This document shows positions 1 to 6,611 of a stretch of 20,776 nt of DNA, piece by piece; the stretch's first letter is position 1; every line of letters starts with the position of its first letter. The stretch lies in contig JAVEQK010000040.1 in assembly GCA_034007705.1 (NCBI GenBank), forward strand, positions 1 through 20,776, read 5' to 3'. The notes under the pieces were generated by a model. It was given only the letters and a program-made list of their open reading frames with translations. It did not search any database and was not told the DNA's origin. The position numbers were made by a program, and so were the translations under genes. This stretch comes from UBA10518 sp022837185 (lineage in GTDB: Bacteria; Desulfobacterota; Desulfobulbia; Desulfobulbales; Desulfobulbaceae).

Positions 1-36
1 GCTCACCGCCAACCTACGGGAGAACAGGTACGGGCA

Positions 37-1347
37 TCATTCAACAATGCGATTGACTGCCAGCTGTGGGCGGCCGGCCGACGGCTTGAAACGGAGGATG
101 TAGGCGCGGAGGGGGAGGACGGCGAGGGCGGCGAGCATGGCGCAGGAGGCGACGATTGCCATCAGGGCGTAAAAGCGGTCCACGCCGAAATTGTCGGCCA
201 TCCAGCCGCCGGTCGTGGTGGCCAGGGAGCCCATGCCGAAAATCAGGAAAAAGCTCAGCCCGAAGCCCATGCCATGGGAGGATTTCTTCGTGTATTTGGC
301 AATGAGATAGTTCTGGGACGGCTGCCAGGCGTAATAGATGAGGCTGAACAGGCCGCTGACCGCCACCAGCCGCATGTCGGTGAGGCGGCTCGCATAGTAG
401 AGGGCCGGGGCGCTCACCAGGAAGATGAAGATGGGAACGAGCTCGGGGTGCCTGATCCTGTCGTTGATATACCCCCCGAACCAGGCGCCGATCAGGCCGA
501 GGGAGAGAACGGCGGTGGCGGCATACCCCGCCATGACCACGGGCTGATCATGGTTGGTGATGGCGGCGATGTTCTGCTGAAAGAGGGCGGGGAGGAAAGT
601 GAGTGAGCCGCGGAAGATGAAGCCGGAAAGAATGCTGCCCAGGTACAGCACCAGCAGGGCCGCGGAAATGTACAACGGTACCGGCGAGATGGAGGCTGAC
701 GGGGTGGTTCCCGCCGGCACAGTTCCACTTTCCGCGGCCCTTTGGCCGGCTTTCCTGAACCAGGTGGAAGGACGGGCGAGAAAAAAATTCTCCTCTCCTT
801 CCACCCTGGCAAAATAGAGGATAAGAAAAAACACCAGTCCGAAGAGCCCGTACGACAGATACGCCGCCCGCCAGGTGCCGAAGAGCATGATGCAGAACGC
901 GGCGCACAGGGGGGAAAGAAACAGGCCTATGTTGCCCATCACCCCGTGCAGGCCGAGCGCTTTGCCCTTTTTCTCGTTGATCCGCCGGGCAATGAGCGAC
1001 ACCCCGGCCGGGTGGTGAATGCTGGCGAAGATGCCGAGCAGGGTATAGGTGATCCCGAAGGTCAGGGTTGATGTAGAGAAACCGACCAGCAGCGAGGAGA
1101 GCGCCATGCCCAGGGCGCCGATGGTAATCATTTTTTTCGAGCCGCAGCGGTCGGCCAGATAGCCCGCCGGAAAGGCCCCCAGGCCGTAGAGAAAGTAGCC
1201 GATGTTGGCGATCAGGCCCAGTTCGACGAAAGATATGGACTGCTCGGCGGCAATGGCGATCAGTACCGCGGGGAGAACGGTCATGTACCCATGGGTGATG
1301 AAATGGGAAAAACTGACCAGCCAGACAACCTTTGCCTCGGTTTTCAT
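37..1347 (-). CDS. MFS permease, 12-TM type, Fsr-like subgroup
   Basis: Major facilitator superfamily transporter of 436 aa, predicted to sit in the inner membrane with two six-helix halves joined by a hydrophilic loop around residues 200-225. The first loop carries the MFS motif A type sequence (GYLADRCGSKK). The HHPAG segment followed by KGKALGLHGVMGNIG resembles the fosmidomycin-resistance-like (Fsr) MFS subgroup, but the substrate cannot be read from sequence. The ATG at 1347 is preferred over an upstream in-frame GTG at 1362: it overlaps the TGA of the upstream lipoprotein gene as ATGA, and an AAGG box lies about 8 nt upstream. It is the last gene visible in the operon that starts at 4157. 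Its co-expression with a YedE-like protein might suggest oxyanion or chalcogen transport, which is inference only. Confidence 0.85.
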   Translation of the reverse strand: MKTEAKVVWLVSFSHFITHGYMTVLPAVLIAIAAEQSISFVELGLIANIGYFLYGLGAFPAGYLADRCGSKKMITIGALGMALSSLLVGFSTSTLTFGITYTLLGIFASIHHPAGVSLIARRINEKKGKALGLHGVMGNIGLFLSPLCAAFCIMLFGTWRAAYLSYGLFGLVFFLILYFARVEGEENFFLARPSTWFRKAGQRAAESGTVPAGTTPSASISPVPLYISAALLVLYLGSILSGFIFRGSLTFLPALFQQNIAAITNHDQPVVMAGYAATAVLSLGLIGAWFGGYINDRIRHPELVPIFIFLVSAPALYYASRLTDMRLVAVSGLFSLIYYAWQPSQNYLIAKYTKKSSHGMGFGLSFFLIFGMGSLATTTGGWMADNFGVDRFYALMAIVASCAMLAALAVLPLRAYILRFKPSAGRPQLAVNRIVE

Positions 1348-2339
1348 GATTTTGCCTTCCACTCCACGGGTCCGGCAAGCACCGGCTGGATCACGATTTC
1401 GGCAACGTCGGCATCGTCGTCCCGGTCAAAAAGCCTGTCCGCGATCCTGACCGGATCAGTGGTCCCGAACCAGTTGTTGGGAGCGTTGACCGGAAAGTCC
1501 TGGGCCTCGGCGACGGCGATGTCGTAGCTGCGGTTGTTGTAGATGTTGTTGTGTTCCAGTTGCATTCCCTGGACCTGGTAGAGGTAAACACCCCGGTCAT
1601 TGTCCTTTATCTCATTGTAGCTGATCAGGGCTTCACACGCTTCCTTGGGCCAGATACCGAAAAATTTGTTCTCCCGGATTTCATTGTGGAGGATTTCTGC
1701 CGTCGAATTTCTGCAGCCGATGCCGCCCTTGTTGTTGGCAAAGATGCTGTTGACGATCCGCATATCCGAGGGCTTGCCGAACCAGGGCGCGCCCGGCTCC
1801 TCCTCTTCCTTTTTGAAGCTGATGGCCACGCCGTTCCGGGCGAACTCGCTGTTGGCGATATGGACCGAACTGCCGTGGGCATGGATGCCGTTGTAGGCGC
1901 AGTAGATCTTGACGTGCTCGATCACGTTGCCGTCGGAGCCGAGAAAATTAAGCGCCCCCCAGTCGGCGGGGTTGGGCCGCATCTCGGCGGAAGTGAAGAC
2001 GATCTGTCTGTCCGGCGTGCCCCGGGCGATGAGCCGGCCCCTGATGATCAGCTCCGCCTCCGGATAGTAGGGCGAATCAGGGTGAAAAAGGTTCTGATCG
2101 CTCTTTTCATCGATCTTTTTGAATCTGACAATGGTGCCGGGTTCGACGGTCAGCGTTACCCCGGGCGGGACATAGATGTCGCCGTTGATGACGATGACTC
2201 CGCTCCAGGAGGTGTCCTGCTCGAGGGTCTGACTGGACAGTTCAGTCACCTCGGGTTTGCCGCAGCCGGTAAAAACGGCCAGCAGCAGGACAACCACTAT
2301 GTTAATCAAGACCGACTTGATATTCAGGCGCGATTCCAT
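1344..2339 (-). CDS. Right-handed parallel beta-helix repeat lipoprotein
   Basis: 331-aa predicted lipoprotein. The N-terminus has a hydrophobic stretch (residues 8-22) ending in a lipobox-like FTGC, with Cys26 as the lipidated residue; F at -3 is slightly atypical. From about residue 50 the chain shows short repeats with the N-x-I / G-I / N-N-x-G pattern of PbH1/NosD-like right-handed beta-helices, for example NSIFANNKGGIGCRNS, HNEIRENKFFGIW, YNEIKDNDRGVYLY and HNNIYNNRSYDIAV. Such domains usually bind or modify carbohydrates or act as passive surface scaffolds; no catalytic residues are recognisable. It has a strong ribosome site (GGAGAAGAGG) just before the ATG. The start lies inside the last codons of the yedE-like gene (38-nt overlap), and its stop overlaps the MFS start by 4 nt, so expression is almost certainly coupled. 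Confidence 0.8.
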   Translation of the reverse strand: MESRLNIKSVLINIVVVLLLAVFTGCGKPEVTELSSQTLEQDTSWSGVIVINGDIYVPPGVTLTVEPGTIVRFKKIDEKSDQNLFHPDSPYYPEAELIIRGRLIARGTPDRQIVFTSAEMRPNPADWGALNFLGSDGNVIEHVKIYCAYNGIHAHGSSVHIANSEFARNGVAISFKKEEEEPGAPWFGKPSDMRIVNSIFANNKGGIGCRNSTAEILHNEIRENKFFGIWPKEACEALISYNEIKDNDRGVYLYQVQGMQLEHNNIYNNRSYDIAVAEAQDFPVNAPNNWFGTTDPVRIADRLFDRDDDADVAEIVIQPVLAGPVEWKAKS

Positions 2340-3423
2340 ATCCTCTTCTCCTGTTCATCAGGCCGATGGCAAAAAGCAGACAGATACCCGCCAGGATGGC
2401 AACCTGGCCCTGCAGGGGGGTGCCTTCGGCGGTGCCGCCGAGTCCCCAGTTCTGTACCAGCGCCGCTCCGGTCAGCATGCCCATGACGGCGACCCCCGCG
2501 TCATTGTCACCCTGGCCGGCCGCCACCAGCTGCCGCAGCGGGCAGCCCCGGATCAGGACCGAGCCGAAGCCGACCACGAACATGCCGAGGAAGCCCCAGC
2601 CGAAACTGAGGTTGGAGCTCGGCTGACCGTGGAGGCCGAAGTTGAACTGTCCGGTCAGCAGGCTTGCCGCCAGGGCGAAAGCGAAGAATGAAGCGATGCT
2701 GATCAGCAGGCCGACGGACCGCGGGCAGTTCATGATGTCCCGGTGGCCCCGCAGAAACACCCGGGCCATGCCGCCGGTGATGCAGAACTGGGTGCGCTGG
2801 GCCAGGGCGCCGATCAGCAGGCCGACACAGAGCGACAGCAGGAAGGGGGCGTACTGGGCGGCCGACCCTTTCCCGCTCTGGTTGATGAAAAACGGCTGCA
2901 CGACCGCCAGGACGAGGAGAAACAGCATCAGCCCCGGTACGATCAGGCCGTTGGTCCTGGGGGCGCGCTCGGCCCGGCCGAGGCGGAAGCCGTTTTCAAT
3001 AAATTCAAGCCCGGCATAGACTCCGGCGAACAAACCCCCCAGGCCGGCCAGGGCGGTGAGGTCACCGGCGGCAAGCCGCAGAAACATTTTCACCGGGCAG
3101 CCGATGAAGACCGCGCAGCCGATGATCAGCAGCATGCCAACCAGAAAACGCAGCAGGGGCGAACTCCCGCCGCTCGACTTGAATTCCCGCCGGAAGAGCG
3201 AGAACCCGAACGCGCCGAGCACTATGCCAAGTATCTCCGGGCGGAGGTACTGCATGCGGACGTTGTCGTGAAAGCCGAGGGCGCCGGCAATGTTCTCCAT
3301 AAAGCAGGCAACGCAGAGACCGGTATTGGCCGGGTTGCCGTAATAGGACAGCAGGACCGCCCCGGATCCGAGGACGGCTCCCATGAGGACAAACAGCGGG
3401 ATCATGGGTTTGATTTTTTCCAT
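2302..3423 (-). CDS. yedE: YedE/YeeE-family membrane protein, selenium-metabolism type
   Basis: 373-aa polytopic membrane protein with about ten hydrophobic segments. It shows the hallmarks of the YeeE/YedE (sulphur/selenium transport) family as a two-half internal duplication: GCP-x-K in the first half (Cys109, with Cys103 nearby) and RGCPLRQLV in the second (Cys294). Further conserved-looking cysteines are Cys37/Cys40 (CVAC), Cys214 and Cys233. The overall layout and the N-terminal NTGLCVACFMENIAGALGFH stretch match the YedE form linked to selenium metabolism, sometimes called FdhT. The usual SirA/YedF-like partner is not in view. It follows the TPR gene with a 1-nt TGATG overlap and its 3' end overlaps the lipoprotein gene. 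The assignment to selenium rather than thiosulphate or sulphide is from family resemblance, not proven here. Confidence 0.82.
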   Translation of the reverse strand: MEKIKPMIPLFVLMGAVLGSGAVLLSYYGNPANTGLCVACFMENIAGALGFHDNVRMQYLRPEILGIVLGAFGFSLFRREFKSSGGSSPLLRFLVGMLLIIGCAVFIGCPVKMFLRLAAGDLTALAGLGGLFAGVYAGLEFIENGFRLGRAERAPRTNGLIVPGLMLFLLVLAVVQPFFINQSGKGSAAQYAPFLLSLCVGLLIGALAQRTQFCITGGMARVFLRGHRDIMNCPRSVGLLISIASFFAFALAASLLTGQFNFGLHGQPSSNLSFGWGFLGMFVVGFGSVLIRGCPLRQLVAAGQGDNDAGVAVMGMLTGAALVQNWGLGGTAEGTPLQGQVAILAGICLLFAIGLMNRRRGYGIAPEYQVGLD

Positions 3424-4157
3424 CAGCCGCAGCCTCCGGCCAGTTTTCTCTTCATGAAGTACACGGTCTGCAGATGGTCCTTCATCAGGGTGTCGTCCGG
3501 ATTCCCTTTCAAGCCGGCCTCGATGGCTGCCAGGGCCTCTTCGACGGTGACCTTGATTTTTTTCCCCTGGAACAGCTCGGCTTTTTTGTCAAGGAAATCG
3601 GGGTGCAGCTCCACCGCCTCCTTGTAGGCGTACATGGCGTCAACAGGCTGCTGCCGGCGCACCAGGATGTCGCCCTTGAGCATGTGGAGCCGCCCTTCAT
3701 AGGGAAACTCGCCGAGCAGGGAATCGACCAGCATTTCCGTTTTGTCCAGGTTTTCCCGGACGAGAAGGTCCCTGGCCTGCTGAATTTTATTGTCCAGCTC
3801 CGGATTCATGACAAGCTGGGGGGCCGGCTGCCGGCGCCGGTCATCCTCACCGGCCTGCGACAGGCCGTTGCCCGAAACCAGCAGGGCGGCCCCATAGATG
3901 ATGGCCAGGGCGATAATCAACAGGGCCCATTTATCGAGGGAATCCAGCGAGTCGTATTTGATCCGGGCCAGAAAAGAACGGTACGGGGGGGCCTGCCCTT
4001 CTTCCGCTCTGAAAGCGGCAAAAGGGGTGCGCCGGTCTCCCCGCGGCTGGCCACGGAGCACATCACAGGCGCCGGGATCCGGAAACCCGCCTTGCAGGGA
4101 AAGGTCCCCGTTGTTTTCGTTTTTCCGCCGTTGCAACACGAGAGAATCCTTATTCAT
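3423..4157 (-). CDS. Membrane-anchored TPR-like protein with C-terminal GGCG
   Basis: 244-aa protein, not assigned to a named family. A charged, low-complexity N-terminal region (1-75) is followed by one transmembrane helix (about 77-96) and a helical region (about 119-235) that reads as two to three tetratricopeptide-like repeats. Examples are the pair around KGDILVRRQQPVDAMYAYKEAVELHP and EEALAAIEAGLKGNPDD. The last four residues are GGCG, leaving an exposed cysteine at the C-terminus. It is the first gene of the operon and its TGA overlaps the yedE-like ATG by one base, so it is likely to work with that transporter, perhaps as a scaffold or handover partner. The ATG used has only a weak AGG ribosome site, and the N-terminal extension looks poorly conserved, so a later start is possible. 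Confidence 0.65.
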   Translation of the reverse strand: MNKDSLVLQRRKNENNGDLSLQGGFPDPGACDVLRGQPRGDRRTPFAAFRAEEGQAPPYRSFLARIKYDSLDSLDKWALLIIALAIIYGAALLVSGNGLSQAGEDDRRRQPAPQLVMNPELDNKIQQARDLLVRENLDKTEMLVDSLLGEFPYEGRLHMLKGDILVRRQQPVDAMYAYKEAVELHPDFLDKKAELFQGKKIKVTVEEALAAIEAGLKGNPDDTLMKDHLQTVYFMKRKLAGGCG

Positions 4158-4338
4158 TGCCTGTGCATTGGGTTTACGGCAATATTCGCACTGAAACTTC
4201 CCGCGACTCTATATGAAATATGTACCATAATGTGGTAGCATCGGGGTACTCTTTTCCACCATGCCGCTGAATTTCCGGTTTGCCGCCGTCCAACCCGGGC
4301 TGCAACAATCCGGTTTCCAAGGGCGCGGAAACATGAAA

Positions 4339-4375
4339 GCAAAGGGGACGCCCATGCAGGGTGCGCCCCCTTTGC
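4339..4375 (-). terminator. Rho-independent terminator of the 4397-5200 gene
   Basis: Inverted repeat with 13-nt arms (GCAAAGGGGACGC and its partner, 12 of 13 paired) around an 11-nt loop, 22 bases past the stop codon of the minus-strand gene. On the minus strand the stem is followed by a short T-rich stretch (TTTCATGTTT). The stem is strong and the T-run modest. Confidence 0.65.
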
Positions 4376-4396
4376 CTGCTCCGCTTCTCGCCCCGA

Positions 4397-5200
4397 TCAA
4401 TAAGGATAAGGAACCCGAAAATCGCCGAGGACGATGTTGTCGCCGTGGTTGACCGTGACCACCGTGCTGACGCCCGTGCTGTCGCGGTTGCCCATATATT
4501 GCTGGTGATGATCACCCAGCTTTTTTGACGTGACGATATAGTAGGTTCCCGGCTCCTTCAACAGCAGGGTGTACCTGCCCTGGGCATCGGTCTTTTGCTG
4601 GGCCATGTACTTCACCGGGCCGCACTCGTTGGAATCAATTTCTATACCATCCATCCAACCGGAGTAATCGGCCTCGATGCAGGGTTCGGGCTGGGCACGG
4701 ACATAGCGCCCGGGCAGAGGCGCCCCGGTGGAGCGGTCAACAACGATGCCGGAAATAGTTATCGGCTGGCCGAAAAGGGTTGCGTACTGGGTGCCCAGGT
4801 CGGTGACGGTATTGTCGGTCACCGTGATGTTCTGGTAATTGGTCCAGGTAAAGTCCCCACCCTCGGGCGGTCCCAGGGGGCTGGTGTTGCCGCTGGTCGG
4901 ATTGCGTTTCGTCAGCCGGATGTAATAGGTTCCGGCGGGAACGCTTGCATTAAACAGCCCCAGGGAATTGGAAGGTCCGAAGATATAGTCGGCGCTCTTG
5001 TAAAATTTTTCCAGGGGCGGGGTGGTTGTTCCATCCTGCAGATAGAGATAGGCCCCCGAAAGTGGCTGCTCCCCGCCGCTGCCGTCCGCGTATTTGAATG
5101 TCACCCGTATGGTGCCGTTTGCCACCGCGTCACTGCCGCCGACAAGCAGGCCGGCAACCAGAAAAAAACCAAGTACCGCCACCAATTTGCGTAGATTCAT
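4397..5200 (-). CDS. Secreted protein with two beta-sandwich (carboxypeptidase-regulatory-like) domains
   Basis: 267-aa exported protein. A signal peptide spans about residues 1-28 (hydrophobic core VLGFFLVAGLLVGG, cleavage probably near AVA-NG). Two repeats of a carboxypeptidase-regulatory/CnaB-like beta-sandwich follow. The first contains the PAGTYYIRLTKR strand pattern; the second begins ITISGIVVDRSTGAPLPG and contains DAQGRYTLLLKEPGTYYIV. Such domains are structural or adhesive, and no enzyme motif is seen. Two cysteines in the second domain could form a disulphide. The ATG at 5200 is chosen over the in-frame TTG at 5212 because GGAGGGG sits 3-10 nt upstream and overlaps the longer reading. 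It is divergent from, and apparently paralogous to, the gene at 5671, with which it shares domain order and several motifs. Confidence 0.75.
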   Translation of the reverse strand: MNLRKLVAVLGFFLVAGLLVGGSDAVANGTIRVTFKYADGSGGEQPLSGAYLYLQDGTTTPPLEKFYKSADYIFGPSNSLGLFNASVPAGTYYIRLTKRNPTSGNTSPLGPPEGGDFTWTNYQNITVTDNTVTDLGTQYATLFGQPITISGIVVDRSTGAPLPGRYVRAQPEPCIEADYSGWMDGIEIDSNECGPVKYMAQQKTDAQGRYTLLLKEPGTYYIVTSKKLGDHHQQYMGNRDSTGVSTVVTVNHGDNIVLGDFRVPYPY

Positions 5201-5496
5201 CTTCCCCTCCAATACTTTTGCGGGCTTCCGCCCATTTCGTTGAACTGAACCTTGTGGTTCGTTGTCTGCAGGTTGCGCTCATTCGATCACAAGGATCGGC
5301 AAATGGGCGCAGTTATCTCTCATTCAGCATGCAATTTTTAATCCGCTTCTTCGCAAAACAGAAATTATGAATCATTCCCATTTGTTGTCATGATCTGCGA
5401 ATTTGCCGGGCAATGCACCGAGGGTGATGATCTGGGATTATGACCGGATGGGGTTGGCGATTTGCCCAAGAATTGATATGAAAATGTGGAATTTAT

Positions 5497-5526
5497 CTGA
5501 CAATTGTGTTTGATAAGGTATATGAT
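5497..5526 (+). promoter_or_regulatory. Putative sigma70-type promoter for the 5671 gene
   Basis: CTGACA (-35, 5/6 to consensus), 18-nt spacer, TATGAT (-10, 5/6). Transcription would start near 5533, giving a leader of roughly 138 nt that contains the tandem repeat at 5614-5645. Confidence 0.5.
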
Positions 5527-5613
5527 TTAATCCGTGTATGTGGTTTGTCGGGTCGGAGTACTTCCCGGCAGGAAAAAGCGGCACAGGTTTTGAAAGATAA
5601 GTATTTTCGTGGA

Positions 5614-5645
5614 AAAGGATGCTGCCATTCGAAAGGATGCTGCCA
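5614..5645 (+). repeat. Tandem repeat in the 5' leader
   Basis: AAAGGATGCTGCCA occurs twice (5614-5627 and 5632-5645), spaced exactly 18 nt start to start, within the untranslated leader 26 nt upstream of the ATG at 5671. It could be a regulator or RNA-binding site, or a replication-slippage duplication. Confidence 0.7.
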
Positions 5646-5670
5646 GTGAAACCTTCAGAGAGGAATTGCC

Positions 5671-6561
5671 ATGTTCCGTCGAAGTGCAATTTGTACAGCC
5701 ATTCTGTTCGTGTTAGTTGCCGCATCCGCAGCGGTCGCGGAGCCAAAGCAGGTAAACCCGATCCCTGACGAGGGGGGATTGATCAGCGGCAGAATACTCA
5801 TTGACGGCAAAGACCCGATGCCCGGAGGAGTTGCAGCCTTCTTCGACACCAGGTCAGAGTATCCGCCCAAGTTCGGCAACCTGCGCCGAATTCCCGATCA
5901 TGTCGCCAAGGTGGGCCCCGAGGGCAGGTTCACCGCTGTCCTGCCTGCCGGAAGCTATTATCTGGGCGTTATTGTCAGGGATAACCCGGAAGCGATAACA
6001 GGGCCGCCCGGTCCCGAGGAAAAGGGATTCTCGGCGGTCAACGACGAAGGGAAGAGAAAAATTTTTGCAGTAGCCGTGGGGCAGGCAGAGGTTGACCTTG
6101 GCGATATATATGTTTCCACTCCCAGGGACGAATGGAAACATACCGACTTTTTTACGGTCCGGGGGACGGTGATCGACAAAACCGGGCAGCCCTTTGCCGA
6201 AGGCGCCTGGATACTGGTCAATCAGAACCCCGTATCAAGACGGCCGAACTTTATCTCCGGGAAAATTTCCGGCAGCGGACAGTTTGAACTGCACCTGCCT
6301 CCCGGCCGGCCCTATTACCTCATTGCCAAGGATGTCCTGGGCATGGGGCGCCCCCAGCCCGGCAGGCACGTGGGCGCCTACACCGGCTCCGAACCCGTGT
6401 TCGAGCAGAACAAGCCTGAGCCCAAGCCGATTCCCCTTTCCGGCGGCGCCGGAGAAGTTATATCCGATATCCGGATACTTATGATCGAGGTCCCTGATAT
6501 CCCCTCGCAGACGCAACCCATCAGGCAGCCTCCGGGAGTTGACCTGCCGGGCATGAAATAG
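5671..6561 (+). CDS. Secreted beta-sandwich protein, paralogue of the divergent neighbour
   Basis: 296-aa exported protein of unknown function. A signal peptide covers about residues 1-23 (AILFVLVAASAAVA-EP). Two carboxypeptidase-regulatory-like beta-sandwich modules follow: the first around 36-150 (GGLISGRILIDGKDPMPGG, then LPAGSYYLGV), the second from about 163 (FTVRGTVIDKTGQPFAEG, then GQFELHLPPGRPYYLIAK). A proline-rich tail ends the protein. The order of motifs (PAG-[ST]-YY, an R-x-P/GPP loop, a v-x-DLG-x-Y strand, then G-x-V-x-D-x-[ST]-G) parallels the 4397-5200 product, so the two look like diverged duplicates. AGAGG lies 8 nt before the ATG. There are no membrane anchors after the signal peptide, so it is probably periplasmic or extracellular. 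Confidence 0.72.
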   Translation: MFRRSAICTAILFVLVAASAAVAEPKQVNPIPDEGGLISGRILIDGKDPMPGGVAAFFDTRSEYPPKFGNLRRIPDHVAKVGPEGRFTAVLPAGSYYLGVIVRDNPEAITGPPGPEEKGFSAVNDEGKRKIFAVAVGQAEVDLGDIYVSTPRDEWKHTDFFTVRGTVIDKTGQPFAEGAWILVNQNPVSRRPNFISGKISGSGQFELHLPPGRPYYLIAKDVLGMGRPQPGRHVGAYTGSEPVFEQNKPEPKPIPLSGGAGEVISDIRILMIEVPDIPSQTQPIRQPPGVDLPGMK

Positions 6562-6611
6562 CCTTGCCGGGTCCATCACTTGTTTTTCCGCGATAGCCGG
6601 TTCCCCCCTTC

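Larger units (their letters stand above)
5201..5670. other. Divergent intergenic region, 470 bp
   Basis: Non-coding and AT-richer than its flanks. It separates the two divergent secreted-protein genes. It holds a good plus-strand promoter (5497-5526), a tandem 18-bp repeat (5614-5645) and a long-distance 8-bp inverted repeat (GCCCATTT at 5230-5237, AAATGGGC at 5301-5308) upstream of the minus-strand gene. I could not place a confident minus-strand promoter or any riboswitch motif. Confidence 0.6.

Noticed and set aside
3421..3430. The TGA after GGCG in the TPR gene might encode selenocysteine, given the selenium-type neighbour.
   Set aside because: The frame continues only seven codons before a second TGA, no SECIS-like hairpin is evident just downstream, and the TGATG overlap with the next gene explains the stop.
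4158..4230. A sigma54-like element and a short inverted repeat upstream of the TPR-yedE operon.
   Set aside because: The -24 position lacks GG and the inverted repeat has only 5-bp arms; neither exceeds chance.
5438..5746. A 102-aa minus-strand ORF across the divergent intergenic region.
   Set aside because: It overlaps the promoter and the start of a well-supported secreted protein, and its sequence shows no domain.
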